The notes under the pieces were generated by a model, which was not told where the DNA came from, made no database searches, and saw only the letters and a program-made list of their open reading frames with translations. A stretch of 64,000 nt of DNA from DAIQRJ01 sp963708795 (GTDB lineage: Bacteria; Actinomycetota; Actinomycetes; Propionibacteriales; DAIQRJ01). Below are positions 8,286 to 16,971 of the stretch, piece after piece. A program made the position numbers and the translations under genes. Positions within the stretch are counted from its first letter, which is position 1. Every line of letters starts with the position of its first letter. The DNA lies in NCBI GenBank assembly GCA_963708795.1, contig CAVPUH010000012.1, positions 186,001-250,000 of the forward strand, in the 5' to 3' direction.

Positions 8286-10570
8286 CCCTGCTGAACGTCG
8301 GGATCTCGCACCGCACGGCTCCGATCGACGTCCTCGAACGCCACGTGATCGGGCGCGAGCAGGCGGACAAGCTCGTCCACGACCTGATCGCCACCGAACA
8401 CGTCAGCGAGGCCGTCGTGGTCGCGACCTGCAACCGGGTCGAGATCTACGCCGACGTCGAACGCTTCCACGCCTGCGTCGACGAGGTCACCGAGCTGCTC
8501 GCCCGGCATTGCGGCACGGACGTCGAGTCATTGACGCCCTACCTCGGTGTGCGGTACGCCGATGCCGTGGTCGCCCATGCGTTCACAGTGGCGGCCGGGC
8601 TCGACTCGATGGCCGTCGGCGAGACGCAGATCCTCGGTCAGCTCCGGGAGGCGCTGCAGCACGGGCAGCACAACGGAAGCCTCGGGCCGGCGCTCAACCC
8701 GCTCCTCCAGCAGGCGCTGCGGGTCGGCAAGCGGGTCCACACCGAGACCGACATCGACATCGTGGGCCGATCGCTCGTCGAGCGTGGCCTGGCCACGGCG
8801 TCGGCCCGGCTCGGTGAACTCGCCGGCCGCCGGGTCCTGGTGGTCGGCGCCGGGTCCATGGCCGCGCTCGCGACGGCGCTGTTGCGCCGGCAGTACGACG
8901 CCGACGTCGTCGTCGCGAACCGCACCTTCGCGAAGGCCCAGCACCTGGCGGCGGGCTACGGCGCGAGCCCGATCGAGCTGGCGGAGGTGGGCGCGGCGCT
9001 GGCGGAGGTCGATCTGGTCGTCAGCTGTGTCGGCGCCCCCGGCTCCGTCCTGACGCTCGACCTGGTCGCTCCGATCGCCGCCTCCCGACCCGTCCTCGTT
9101 CTCGACCTGGCCATGCCGCGTGACGTCGAGCCCGAGGTGGTCGCGCTCGCCGGCGTGGCCGTGATCGACCTCCGTCAGCTCGCGGACGCCACCGATCTCC
9201 CGCAGGCCGTCATCGAGCCGGTTCGCGAGCTGGTCGCCGAGGAGGTCAGTGCGTTCCAGACCCACGCCACGAGTTCGTCGGCGGCGCCGGCCATCGCCGC
9301 GTTGCGCAGCATGGCCGGCGGCGTGGTGGACGCCGAACTCGCCCGTCTGCGGACCCGGGCCCCGGGGCTGTCCGATGCCGATCGCGCCCAGGTCGCACAG
9401 ACCGTGCGCCGGGTGGTCGACAAGCTGCTGCACGCTCCGACCGTGCGGGTGAAGGAATTGAGCGGGCAGCAGGCCGCCGGCTCCTACGCCGAGGCGCTGC
9501 GGGAACTGTTCTCTCTCGACCAGGCCGTCGTCGACGCGATCACCAACGACGACCCGGGCCTGACCGCCGAGCACGAACCGGCGTCCCTACCCGAGCACCG
9601 CACCGGTGCCACCGGCCGAGGACGGTCCGCGATGAGCGTGGTGCGGGTGGGAACCCGAGGCTCCGCGCTGGCCCTCGCCCAGACGCAGACCTTCGTGGCC
9701 GCACTGACCGCCGCCGGCCTGTCCTGCGAGACGGTGGTCGTCAAGACCCACGGCGACGTGGACGCGTCCGCCCTGGTCGACCTGGCCGGCCAGCTGGGTG
9801 GTACCGGCATCTTCTCGTCGGCGCTGCGGGACGCGCTCGCCGACCAGACGATCGACCTCGCCGTCCACTCGCTCAAAGACCTGCCCACCGCTCCGGTCGA
9901 CGGGCTGATGCTCGCCGTCGTACCCGAGCGTGCGGATCCAGCCGACGTGCTCGTGAGCACCCACGGCGGCGGAGTCGACGGTCTGCCGGTCGGCGCCCGC
10001 ATCGGCACCGGCTCGCCTCGACGTGCGGCCCAACTGCTGGCCGTTCGCCCTGACCTGGTGGTCGAGGCCATCCGGGGAAACGTCGACACCCGCCTGTCGA
10101 TGGTCGGCCGCGACTTCGACGGCGTCGTGCTCGCAGCCGCGGGCCTGGCACGTCTCGGTCTGACCGACGTGGGCGCGGTGACGATCCCGTACGACGTGAT
10201 GTTGCCGGCGCCGGGCCAGGGCGCTCTTGCGATCGAGGCGAGGTCGGCCGATGCCGGCTCGGACTGGCTCGAGGTGACGGCGACGCTCGACCACCGAGAC
10301 AGTCGGGATCGGGTTTGTGCTGAGCGGTCCCTGCTTGCCACCCTCGATGCCGGATGCACGGCGCCTGTCGGCGCGCTCGCGGGGATCGATCCGGATTCCG
10401 GCGAACTCCGTCTCGACGCCGCGATCGGCTCGACGCAGGCTCGGGACCCGGGCAGCGCCGCACCGGCGGTCATCCGTGCCTCGCAGAGCGGACGCCGCGA
10501 CGCCGCGGCCGAGCTCGGCGAGCTGCTCGGGCGTCATCTCCTGACCCATCCGTTACTGGTACCCGCTTGA
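8282..10570 (+). CDS. hemA-hemC: Glutamyl-tRNA reductase joined in frame to porphobilinogen deaminase
   Basis: One open frame of 762 codons encodes two heme-pathway enzymes. Residues 1 to about 425 are HemA, which reduces glutamyl-tRNA to glutamate-1-semialdehyde: Cys50 in ATCNRVEIY is the catalytic thiol, and VLVVGAGSMAALA starts the NADPH domain. From Met451 the sequence is complete HemC, which joins four porphobilinogens: SLKDLPT, IGTGSPRRA, and Cys242 of that part (DAGCTAPVGA) for the dipyrromethane cofactor. The link is about 25 hydrophilic residues. The internal ATG at 9632 has GAGGAC upstream, so HemC may also start there; a TGA in the next frame overlaps that ATG. A real fusion and a lost stop caused by one inserted base after 9561 are both possible. 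Confidence 0.9.
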   Translation: MTLLNVGISHRTAPIDVLERHVIGREQADKLVHDLIATEHVSEAVVVATCNRVEIYADVERFHACVDEVTELLARHCGTDVESLTPYLGVRYADAVVAHAFTVAAGLDSMAVGETQILGQLREALQHGQHNGSLGPALNPLLQQALRVGKRVHTETDIDIVGRSLVERGLATASARLGELAGRRVLVVGAGSMAALATALLRRQYDADVVVANRTFAKAQHLAAGYGASPIELAEVGAALAEVDLVVSCVGAPGSVLTLDLVAPIAASRPVLVLDLAMPRDVEPEVVALAGVAVIDLRQLADATDLPQAVIEPVRELVAEEVSAFQTHATSSSAAPAIAALRSMAGGVVDAELARLRTRAPGLSDADRAQVAQTVRRVVDKLLHAPTVRVKELSGQQAAGSYAEALRELFSLDQAVVDAITNDDPGLTAEHEPASLPEHRTGATGRGRSAMSVVRVGTRGSALALAQTQTFVAALTAAGLSCETVVVKTHGDVDASALVDLAGQLGGTGIFSSALRDALADQTIDLAVHSLKDLPTAPVDGLMLAVVPERADPADVLVSTHGGGVDGLPVGARIGTGSPRRAAQLLAVRPDLVVEAIRGNVDTRLSMVGRDFDGVVLAAAGLARLGLTDVGAVTIPYDVMLPAPGQGALAIEARSADAGSDWLEVTATLDHRDSRDRVCAERSLLATLDAGCTAPVGALAGIDPDSGELRLDAAIGSTQARDPGSAAPAVIRASQSGRRDAAAELGELLGRHLLTHPLLVPA

Positions 10571-10614
10571 CCCGACTACCCGCACCACCGGCTGGACCCA
10601 CACTCCCGCACTGT

Positions 10615-10644
10615 CACGAACCGACCTGGCACGAACCGACCTGG
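10615..10644 (+). repeat. Tandem 15-bp direct repeat
   Basis: CACGAACCGACCTGG occurs twice in perfect tandem in the 97-bp gap between hemC and hemD. It lies just before the hemD ribosome-binding site and has no known role. Confidence 0.7.
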
Positions 10645-10667
10645 GAACAGAGCAAGGTAGGCAGAAC

Positions 10668-12308
10668 GTGAACTCCAAGAGCTCCTCCATGGCGAAGGCG
10701 ACCAAGAAGCCGATGTCACTGACGACGAGTGTCGCCTTCGTCGGAATCGGACCCGGCGACGCGGGCCTCGTCACCGCCCGTGCGGCTGACATCCTGGCGC
10801 GTGCGGATGTGGTCGTCCTCTCGCAGCAGCGCCACGTCGACGTCGCGGCGTTCGCCGAGCTGGTCGACAGCCTGGTGCCTCCGGACGCCGACCGGATCGA
10901 TCTGTCCGCCGCGACCCCGAGCGAGTCCGGCCGTCAGATGGCGAAGTTCGCCAAGGACGGTCGCGTCATCGTGCGCGTCTACCCGGGCGACCCGCTGGTC
11001 GACGGTGGGGCGGCCGATCACGTCGCGGCCTTCGCGCGGCACGAGGTCCCGTTCGAGATCGTCGCCGGAGTTCCGATCGCCAGCTCGGTCCCGGCCTATG
11101 CGGGCGTCGCGCTGCACTCGGCGAAGGTCCACCACACCCACGTCATCGACCTCGGCACCGCTCCGTCGGCGCACCTGTTCGACGGTGCCGGTGACGTCAC
11201 CACGAGCGTGGTCGTCGTCGGCATCGGCGACGACGACCTGGCCGACGTGGCAGTCCGGCTGATCGCGGCCGGTCGCGCGCCACAGACACCTCTCACCTTG
11301 ACGAGCAACGGAGCCACGACGCGCGAGCAGACCATCGAGTCGACGCTCGAGTCCGTAGTGCGCGACGTCGCCGCCGTCGGATTGGTCGGCCCGTTCGTGG
11401 CGGTCGTGTCCGACACGGTCGCCATGCGCGGGAAGCTCGGCTGGTTCGAGACGAAGCTGATGTTCGGCTGGCGGGTCCTCGTTCCCCGGACGAAGGACCA
11501 GGCCGGGCCGATGCTGCACCTGCTCAACGAGTACGGCGCGGTGGCCGAGGAGGTCCCGACCATCTCGGTCGAGGCACCACGGAACCCGCAGCAGCTGGAT
11601 CGGGCGCTGACCGGCCTGGTCAGCGGCCGATACGAGTGGGTGGCCTTCACCAGCGTGAACGCCGTGCGCGCGGTGCGGGAGAAGTTCGAGGAGTACGGCC
11701 TCGACGCTCGGGCATTCGCCGGGCTCAAGATCGCCGCGGTAGGCCGCAAGACCGCCGAGGCGATCGGCGAGTGGGGTATCAAGCCCGATCTGGTGCCGAC
11801 CGGTGAGGAGTCCGCGCGCGGCCTCCTCGCGGAGTGGCCGCCGTTCGACAAGGTGCTCGACCCGATCAACCGCGTGTTCCTGCCGCGTGCCGACATCGCC
11901 ACGGAGACGTTGGCGGCCGGTCTCGTAGAGCTCGGCTGGGAGGTCGACGACATCACCGCCTACCGCACCGTCCGGGCCGCTCCGCCGCCCGCCCCGGTGC
12001 GCGAGGCCATCAAGTCCGGCAAGTTCGACGCGGTCGTCTTCACCTCGAGTTCGACGGTGCGCAACCTCGTCGGCATCGCCGGCAAGCCGCACGCCTCCAC
12101 CGTCGTGGCGTGTATCGGCCCGGCGACGGCCGAGACGGCGCTCGAACTCGGGCTGCGGGTCGACGTGGTCGCCACCGAACCGTCGATCGAGAAGCTCGCG
12201 CATGCCCTCGCCGGCTTCGCGGCCCAGCGCCGCGACGACCTGGTGGAGGCCGGTGAGATCGTCAGCCGGCCGTCACAGCGACGCGTGCCCACGCGCCGGA
12301 AGGCCTGA
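10668..12308 (+). CDS. hemD: Uroporphyrinogen-III synthase with N-terminal tetrapyrrole-methylase-like domain
   Basis: Two-domain protein of 546 residues. Residues 20-260 resemble uroporphyrinogen-III C-methyltransferase (CobA/SUMT): the N-terminal VAFVGIGPGDAGLVT is kept, but the usual RLKGGDPFVFGRG block is reduced to RVYPGDPLVDGG, so methyl transfer is doubtful. Residues 265-520 are HemD, which closes hydroxymethylbilane to uroporphyrinogen III; WVAFTSVNAVRAV, VAAVG-type and VVFTSSSTVRNLVG segments are typical. The GTG at 10668 follows AAGGTAGG. The same domain order occurs in mycobacterial Rv0511. It sits 97 bp after hemC and 5 bp before hemB, in a heme operon. Confidence 0.93.
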   Translation: MNSKSSSMAKATKKPMSLTTSVAFVGIGPGDAGLVTARAADILARADVVVLSQQRHVDVAAFAELVDSLVPPDADRIDLSAATPSESGRQMAKFAKDGRVIVRVYPGDPLVDGGAADHVAAFARHEVPFEIVAGVPIASSVPAYAGVALHSAKVHHTHVIDLGTAPSAHLFDGAGDVTTSVVVVGIGDDDLADVAVRLIAAGRAPQTPLTLTSNGATTREQTIESTLESVVRDVAAVGLVGPFVAVVSDTVAMRGKLGWFETKLMFGWRVLVPRTKDQAGPMLHLLNEYGAVAEEVPTISVEAPRNPQQLDRALTGLVSGRYEWVAFTSVNAVRAVREKFEEYGLDARAFAGLKIAAVGRKTAEAIGEWGIKPDLVPTGEESARGLLAEWPPFDKVLDPINRVFLPRADIATETLAAGLVELGWEVDDITAYRTVRAAPPPAPVREAIKSGKFDAVVFTSSSTVRNLVGIAGKPHASTVVACIGPATAETALELGLRVDVVATEPSIEKLAHALAGFAAQRRDDLVEAGEIVSRPSQRRVPTRRKA

Positions 12309-12313
12309 CCGCG

Positions 12314-13396
12314 ATGGCGTTCGACGTGTCGACCGACGAGTACCCGACCGTCCCCTACCCGGGGACGGCGGGCCAACCGGTCCGCCTCGGCTATACCGCG
12401 GGTCAGTACCCCGCGGTACGGCCCCGGCGGGTCCGCAGCACCGCGGCCTGGCGCGGCCTGGTCGCGGAGACCAGTTGGGCGCCACGCCAGTTGATCCTGC
12501 CGATGTTCGTCCGGGAGGGCATCGACGAGCCCGTGCCGATCGCGTCGATGCCCGGTGTCGTCCAGCACAGCCGCGAATCGGCGAAGGCGGCGATCGCCCA
12601 GGCGGCCGAGGCCGGTCTCGGCGGCGTCATGCTCTTCGGCGTGCCGACCCACAAGGACGCCGTGGGCTCCGGCGCCGTCGACCCCGACGGCATCCTGAAC
12701 CTGGCCGTGCGCGACGCCGTGTCCGAGGTCGGTGACGCGCTCGTCGTGGGCGCCGACCTGTGCCTCGACGAGTTCACCGACCATGGCCACTGCGGCGTGC
12801 TCGGCACGAGCGCGACGGGCGAGGTGGTCGTCGACAACGACGCGACGCTCGCGGTCTACGCGCAGATGGCCGTGGCCCTCGCCGACGCCGGGGCCGGAGT
12901 CGTCGCCCCGAGCGGGATGATGGACGGCCAGGTCGGCGTGATCCGCGGCGCCCTCGACGCCACCGGGCACCCGGAGTTGCCGATCATGGCCTACGCGGCG
13001 AAGTACGCGAGCGGGTTCTATGGCCCGTTCCGCGAAGCCGTCGCGTCCTCGCTCCAGGGCAACCGCGCCACCTACCAGCAGGACAACGCCAATGTGCGGG
13101 AGGCGCTGCGCGAGGTCCGACTCGACGTCGCCGAAGGTGCGGACGTCGTCATGGTCAAGCCCGCCCTCGGATACCTCGACGTGCTCGCCGCCGTCCGGGC
13201 CGAGGTCGACGTCCCGGTGGCCGCGTACAACGTGTCGGGGGAGTACTCGATGGTGGAGGCCGCCGCTGCGAACGGCTGGATCGATCGGGAGCGCACGATC
13301 CGCGAGGTGCTCACCGGCATCCGTCGCGCCGGTGCCGACATGATCCTGACGTACTGGGCACTCGAGGCGGCGGGGTTCGCCGGGGTGGGCCGATGA
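12314..13396 (+). CDS. hemB: Delta-aminolevulinic acid dehydratase (porphobilinogen synthase)
   Basis: Condenses two 5-aminolevulinate molecules to porphobilinogen in the cytoplasm. The protein has 360 residues. The two active-site lysines are Lys230 in YAAKYASGFYGPFR and Lys282 in MVKPALGYLD. The metal loop is DLCLDEFTDHGHCG: Cys150, Asp152 and Cys160, so the middle cysteine of the classic three-Cys zinc site is Asp. As I recall, mycobacterial HemB has the same loop, and an Mg2+-assisted enzyme is likely. The first 35 residues are not conserved in the family, so the start may lie slightly further in. It overlaps hemL by four bases (ATGA). Confidence 0.96.
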   Translation: MAFDVSTDEYPTVPYPGTAGQPVRLGYTAGQYPAVRPRRVRSTAAWRGLVAETSWAPRQLILPMFVREGIDEPVPIASMPGVVQHSRESAKAAIAQAAEAGLGGVMLFGVPTHKDAVGSGAVDPDGILNLAVRDAVSEVGDALVVGADLCLDEFTDHGHCGVLGTSATGEVVVDNDATLAVYAQMAVALADAGAGVVAPSGMMDGQVGVIRGALDATGHPELPIMAYAAKYASGFYGPFREAVASSLQGNRATYQQDNANVREALREVRLDVAEGADVVMVKPALGYLDVLAAVRAEVDVPVAAYNVSGEYSMVEAAAANGWIDRERTIREVLTGIRRAGADMILTYWALEAAGFAGVGR

Positions 13397-14757
13397 CGAG
13401 CGCTACAAGCGCCGGACCGCACGTCGAGCGGGCGGCGGGGGCAGAGGAAGCGTCGGCCGCCCTGTTCGACCGCGCCCGTCACGTCGTGCCCGGCGGTGTG
13501 AACTCGCCCGTCCGTGCGTTCCGGTCGGTCGGCGGCACGCCGCGCTTCATGGCCTCGGGCGCGGGCGCCTACCTGACCGATGCGGACGGCAACCGCTACG
13601 TCGACCTGGTCGGATCGTGGGGTCCGATGATCCTCGGGCACGCGCATCCCGAGGTCGTCGCCGCCGTCACGGCTGCCGTGGCGAACGGCACGTCGTTCGG
13701 GACCCCCACCGAGCCCGAGGTGCTCCTGGCCGAGGAGATCGTCGCGCGCACCGGCGTCGAGCAGGTCCGCCTGGTCTCCTCCGGAACCGAGGCGACGATG
13801 TCCGCGCTCCGGCTGGCCCGCGGCGTGACCGGCCGACCCAAGGTCGTCAAGTTCGCAGGCTGCTACCACGGGCACGTCGACTCGCTCCTGGTGGCTGCCG
13901 GATCCGGTGTGGCCACCCTCGGGCTGCCCGACTCACCCGGTGTCACGCCCGGTTCGGCGAACGACACGATCGTCGTGGCCTACAACGACATCGAGGCCGT
14001 GCGCACGGTGTTCGCCGAGCACGGCGACGAGATCGCGTGCGTGATCACCGAAGCCGCCGCGGGCAACATGGGGGTCGTCGCGCCGGTACCGGGCTTCAAC
14101 GCCGACATCCTCGACCTCTGCCGAGCTCACGGCGCCCTGTTCATCAGCGACGAGGTGATGACCGGGTTCCGCGTTACCCGCGAAGGCTGGCAGGGAATCG
14201 ACGGCGTCCACGCCGATCTCGTGACGTACGGCAAGGTGATGGGCGGCGGCTTCCCGGCCGCTGCGTTCGGTGGCCGCGCCGAGCTGATGTCCCAGCTCGC
14301 GCCGACCGGGCCGGTCTATCAGGCCGGCACGCTGTCCGGGAATCCGATCGCCACGACCGCCGGACTCACGACCCTCCGGTTGGCCACCCCGGACGTCTAC
14401 GCCCGTCTCGACGCCACCTCCGAGCAGGTTCAGCGACTCGTCACCGACACCTTCACGGCCGCGGGCCTGCCGCACCTCGTCTCCACCGCCGGCAACATGT
14501 TCAGTGTGTTCTTCGTCGACCCGGCCGACGTGCCGGTGATACGTGACTACGACGACGCGCGGCGGCAGGACCTCACCGGCTTCGGAGCGTTCTTCCACGC
14601 CATGCTCGAGAACGGCGTCTACCTTCCGCCCAGTCCGTTCGAAGCCTGGTTCGTCAGCGCGGCACACGACGAGCAGGCCCTGGACATCATCGGGTCGGCC
14701 CTGCCGCGCGCCGCTGCCGCGATGCTCGAGGTCCGCGCCACCGGAGGAACCGCATGA
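13393..14757 (+). CDS. hemL: Glutamate-1-semialdehyde 2,1-aminomutase
   Basis: PLP enzyme of 454 residues that converts glutamate-1-semialdehyde, the HemA product, to 5-aminolevulinate. The PLP lysine is Lys281 in TYGKVMGGGFPAAAFGG; FISDEVMTGFR supplies the Asp that holds the pyridine nitrogen; VSSGTEATMSALR and CYHGHVDSLL are further family blocks. The ATG at 13393 overlaps the hemB stop, so translation is coupled. Together with hemA, hemC, hemD and hemB it completes the C5 route up to uroporphyrinogen III. It overlaps the next gene by four bases. Confidence 0.97.
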   Translation: MTSATSAGPHVERAAGAEEASAALFDRARHVVPGGVNSPVRAFRSVGGTPRFMASGAGAYLTDADGNRYVDLVGSWGPMILGHAHPEVVAAVTAAVANGTSFGTPTEPEVLLAEEIVARTGVEQVRLVSSGTEATMSALRLARGVTGRPKVVKFAGCYHGHVDSLLVAAGSGVATLGLPDSPGVTPGSANDTIVVAYNDIEAVRTVFAEHGDEIACVITEAAAGNMGVVAPVPGFNADILDLCRAHGALFISDEVMTGFRVTREGWQGIDGVHADLVTYGKVMGGGFPAAAFGGRAELMSQLAPTGPVYQAGTLSGNPIATTAGLTTLRLATPDVYARLDATSEQVQRLVTDTFTAAGLPHLVSTAGNMFSVFFVDPADVPVIRDYDDARRQDLTGFGAFFHAMLENGVYLPPSPFEAWFVSAAHDEQALDIIGSALPRAAAAMLEVRATGGTA

Positions 14758-15425
14758 GCACGTCGTCTGCAGCCGCGTCGAGAACCGTCGTGCATCTGGT
14801 GCGCCACGGCCAGGTGCACAACCCGACCGGCGTGCTGTACGGCCGGCTGCCCGGCTTCCATCTGTCCGCCCTCGGAGTGGCGATGGCCGAGCGGGTCGCC
14901 GCCGATCTCGGCGAGCACGACATCGCGTATCTCGCCACGTCGCCGCTCGAGCGGGCTCAGGAGACCGCGGCGCCACTGGCCGCGACGCTCGGAATGACGC
15001 CGCAGATCGACGATCGGCTGATCGAGGCCGACAACGTCTTCGAGGGCAGCCGAGTGAGTGTGGGCGACGGCGCTCTGCGCGATCCGCGATCCTGGCGACA
15101 CCTGTGGAACCCGATCAAGCCGTCGTGGGGTGAGCCGTACGCCGGACTCGCCACCCGCGTACTCGGCGCGGTCGGAACCGCGCGTGACGCGGCGGTGGGC
15201 CATGAGGCCGTACTGGTGAGCCACCAACTCCCGATCTGGATCGCACGCAGCTACGTGGAGCACCGGCACCTCTGGCACGATCCCCGCAAGCGCCAGTGTG
15301 CGTTGGCGAGCATCACGAGCTTTCACTACGTGGGCAACGAATTCCACCACGTCAGCTACCGCGAGCCGGCCGCCGACCTGGCCGCGGCTGCGGCGGCCTC
15401 GAACGAGCCTGCGGCCGGTGCCTGA
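14754..15425 (+). CDS. Histidine phosphatase family protein
   Basis: Phosphoglycerate-mutase-like phosphatase of 223 residues. The phosphohistidine motif is VVHLVRHGQVHNPTG near residue 15. The second arginine lies in YLATSPLERAQETA and the later catalytic His in AVLVSHQLPIWI. The last 25 residues are Ala/Pro-rich. It overlaps hemL by four bases and the ResA-like gene by eight, and corresponds to Rv0525, which sits in the same place between hemL and the cytochrome c genes. The substrate is unknown; position does not prove a role in heme or cytochrome synthesis. Confidence 0.88.
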   Translation: MSTSSAAASRTVVHLVRHGQVHNPTGVLYGRLPGFHLSALGVAMAERVAADLGEHDIAYLATSPLERAQETAAPLAATLGMTPQIDDRLIEADNVFEGSRVSVGDGALRDPRSWRHLWNPIKPSWGEPYAGLATRVLGAVGTARDAAVGHEAVLVSHQLPIWIARSYVEHRHLWHDPRKRQCALASITSFHYVGNEFHHVSYREPAADLAAAAAASNEPAAGA

Positions 15426-16095
15426 GCTCCGAGCGCACCCGGCGGCCGTGCACCGACCCGCCCGGTTCGTCATCAGCATGCTGATGTGCATGGCAGTGAT
15501 GGTCGGCCTCAGTGCGTGTGGCCCGGGCAACAGCGACGCCGGCAAGACCCCGTCGGGTGCCGGCGCCAGCAATGCCGCCGGCTTCGTGGCCGGGGACGGG
15601 ACGGTCCAGGTGATCGATGCGGCCGACCGTGAGGTGGCGCCGACCCTCGTCGGTACGACCCTCACGGGCGCGACTCTCGACCTCTCCGACCACCGGGGAT
15701 CCGTGGTGGTGTTGAACGTCTGGGGTTCCTGGTGCTCACCGTGCCGCAAGGAGGCCCCGCAGCTGCAGGAGGCCTACACGCGGTTGTCGAAGGCCGGCGC
15801 AACGGGCAAGGGCACGGTGGTGTTCGTCGGCGTGAACACCCGGGACAACGACCCCGGCCCGGCGATCGCGTTCGAGCGCAGCTTCGGTGTGACGTACCCG
15901 AGCGTGTACGACCCGTCCGGGAAACTCCTGCTCGGGTTCGCGAAAACCCTCCCGGCCACGGCGATCCCGTCGACTCTGGTCATCGATGCCGACGGGCGGG
16001 TCGCCGCGCGCATCCTGGGCGGGACGACCGCGACCACCCTCGTCGACGTGGTCGAGGACGTCCAGGGCTCGACCGGGGACGTCCAGGGCTCATGA
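15418..16095 (+). CDS. TlpA/ResA-like thioredoxin-fold lipoprotein
   Basis: Exported thiol-disulfide protein of about 225 residues, expected to keep apocytochrome c heme-binding cysteines reduced in system II maturation. A hydrophobic signal (MLMCMAVMVGLSAC) ends in lipobox LSAC, so it should be anchored as a lipoprotein outside the membrane. The redox site is NVWGSWCSPCRKEAPQL (WCSPC), and the cis-proline loop lies in ATAIPSTLVIDADGRVAA. The GTG at 15418 or the GTG at 15448 may be the start; both give the same mature form. The C-terminus repeats DVQGS twice, encoded by a 15-bp direct repeat at 16056-16070 and 16077-16091. It overlaps ccdA by four bases. Confidence 0.9.
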   Translation: MPELRAHPAAVHRPARFVISMLMCMAVMVGLSACGPGNSDAGKTPSGAGASNAAGFVAGDGTVQVIDAADREVAPTLVGTTLTGATLDLSDHRGSVVVLNVWGSWCSPCRKEAPQLQEAYTRLSKAGATGKGTVVFVGVNTRDNDPGPAIAFERSFGVTYPSVYDPSGKLLLGFAKTLPATAIPSTLVIDADGRVAARILGGTTATTLVDVVEDVQGSTGDVQGS

Positions 16096-16971
16096 CGGTC
16101 GTCGCCTCGACCGGGTCCTGGTTCGCGCAGACCGCGCTCACCGGCACCCTGCTGCTCGCCGTTCCGGTCGCGGTCATCGCCGGGCTGGTCTCGTTCTTCT
16201 CACCGTGCGTACTCCCGCTGGTGCCCGGCTACCTGTCCTACGTGACCGGCCTGACCGGGGCGGAACTGGCGGAGTCGAGTGCCGCGGCGACGCGTGACCC
16301 GGACGGCCGGGGCGGCCGGCTCCGCCACCGGGAGCGCCACCGCCGGCCTGATGACGAAGACGGCCGACCCGACAGCCGCGACGGCCCACCGAGGCCGCCT
16401 GCTCACGGGTTCGGTGCTCTTCGTCCTCGGGTTCACGGCGGTCTTCTTCGCCTTCGGGGCAGTGGCCGGCACTGCCGGGGTCTACCTGCGCGACAACCTC
16501 GACGTCATCATCCGGGTCTTCGGCGTCCTGCTCATCGTTCTCGGGTTGGTGTTCGCCGGGCTGCTGCCCTGGTTCCAGCGTGACCTGCGCTCGCTGCATC
16601 GGGTGCGGAGCGTCGGCCTGGCCGCGGCACCCGTGCTGGGTGCCCTGTTCGGCCTGGGCTGGACGCCGTGCATCGGGCCGACGATGTCCGCCGTCCTCAC
16701 CCTCGCCCTCGACTCCGGCCGGGCGTCGCGGGGCGGGTTGCTGATGATCGCGTACGGACTCGGTCTCGGGATCCCGTTCGTCCTGGCCGCGCTCGGCTAC
16801 AAGCGGTTGCTGCGGGCGTCGTCGTGGGTCCGGCTGCACCCGCGGGTCGTGTCCGCCGTCGGCGGTGGCCTTCTCGTCCTCCTCGGCCTCGCCATGGTCA
16901 CCGGCGTCTGGACCACGTTCATGTCCACCGCGCAGGGCTGGGTCTCCGGGTTCGGGGAGACGCTCGTATGA
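16092..16971 (+). CDS. ccdA: Cytochrome c biogenesis membrane protein CcdA, frameshifted as sequenced
   Basis: Polytopic membrane protein that carries electrons from cytoplasmic thioredoxin to the outer thiol protein. The first frame holds SFFSPCVLPLVPGYLSYVTG, with one redox Cys; the second frame resumes with LLTGSVLFVLGFTAVFF and ends the protein, with the second redox Cys in GLGWTPCIGPTMSAV. The switch falls in the non-conserved Ala/Thr/Gly-rich loop after helix 1. Removing one G from the GGGG run at 16309-16312 restores a single frame of about 292 residues. Neighbours resA-like and resB overlap it by four bases each. A sequence error is more likely than loss, since resB and ccsA are useless without it. 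Confidence 0.88.

Noticed and set aside
16092..16971. Programmed frameshift in ccdA
   Set aside because: No slippery heptamer or following structure is apparent, and breaks of the same kind hit many unrelated genes nearby.
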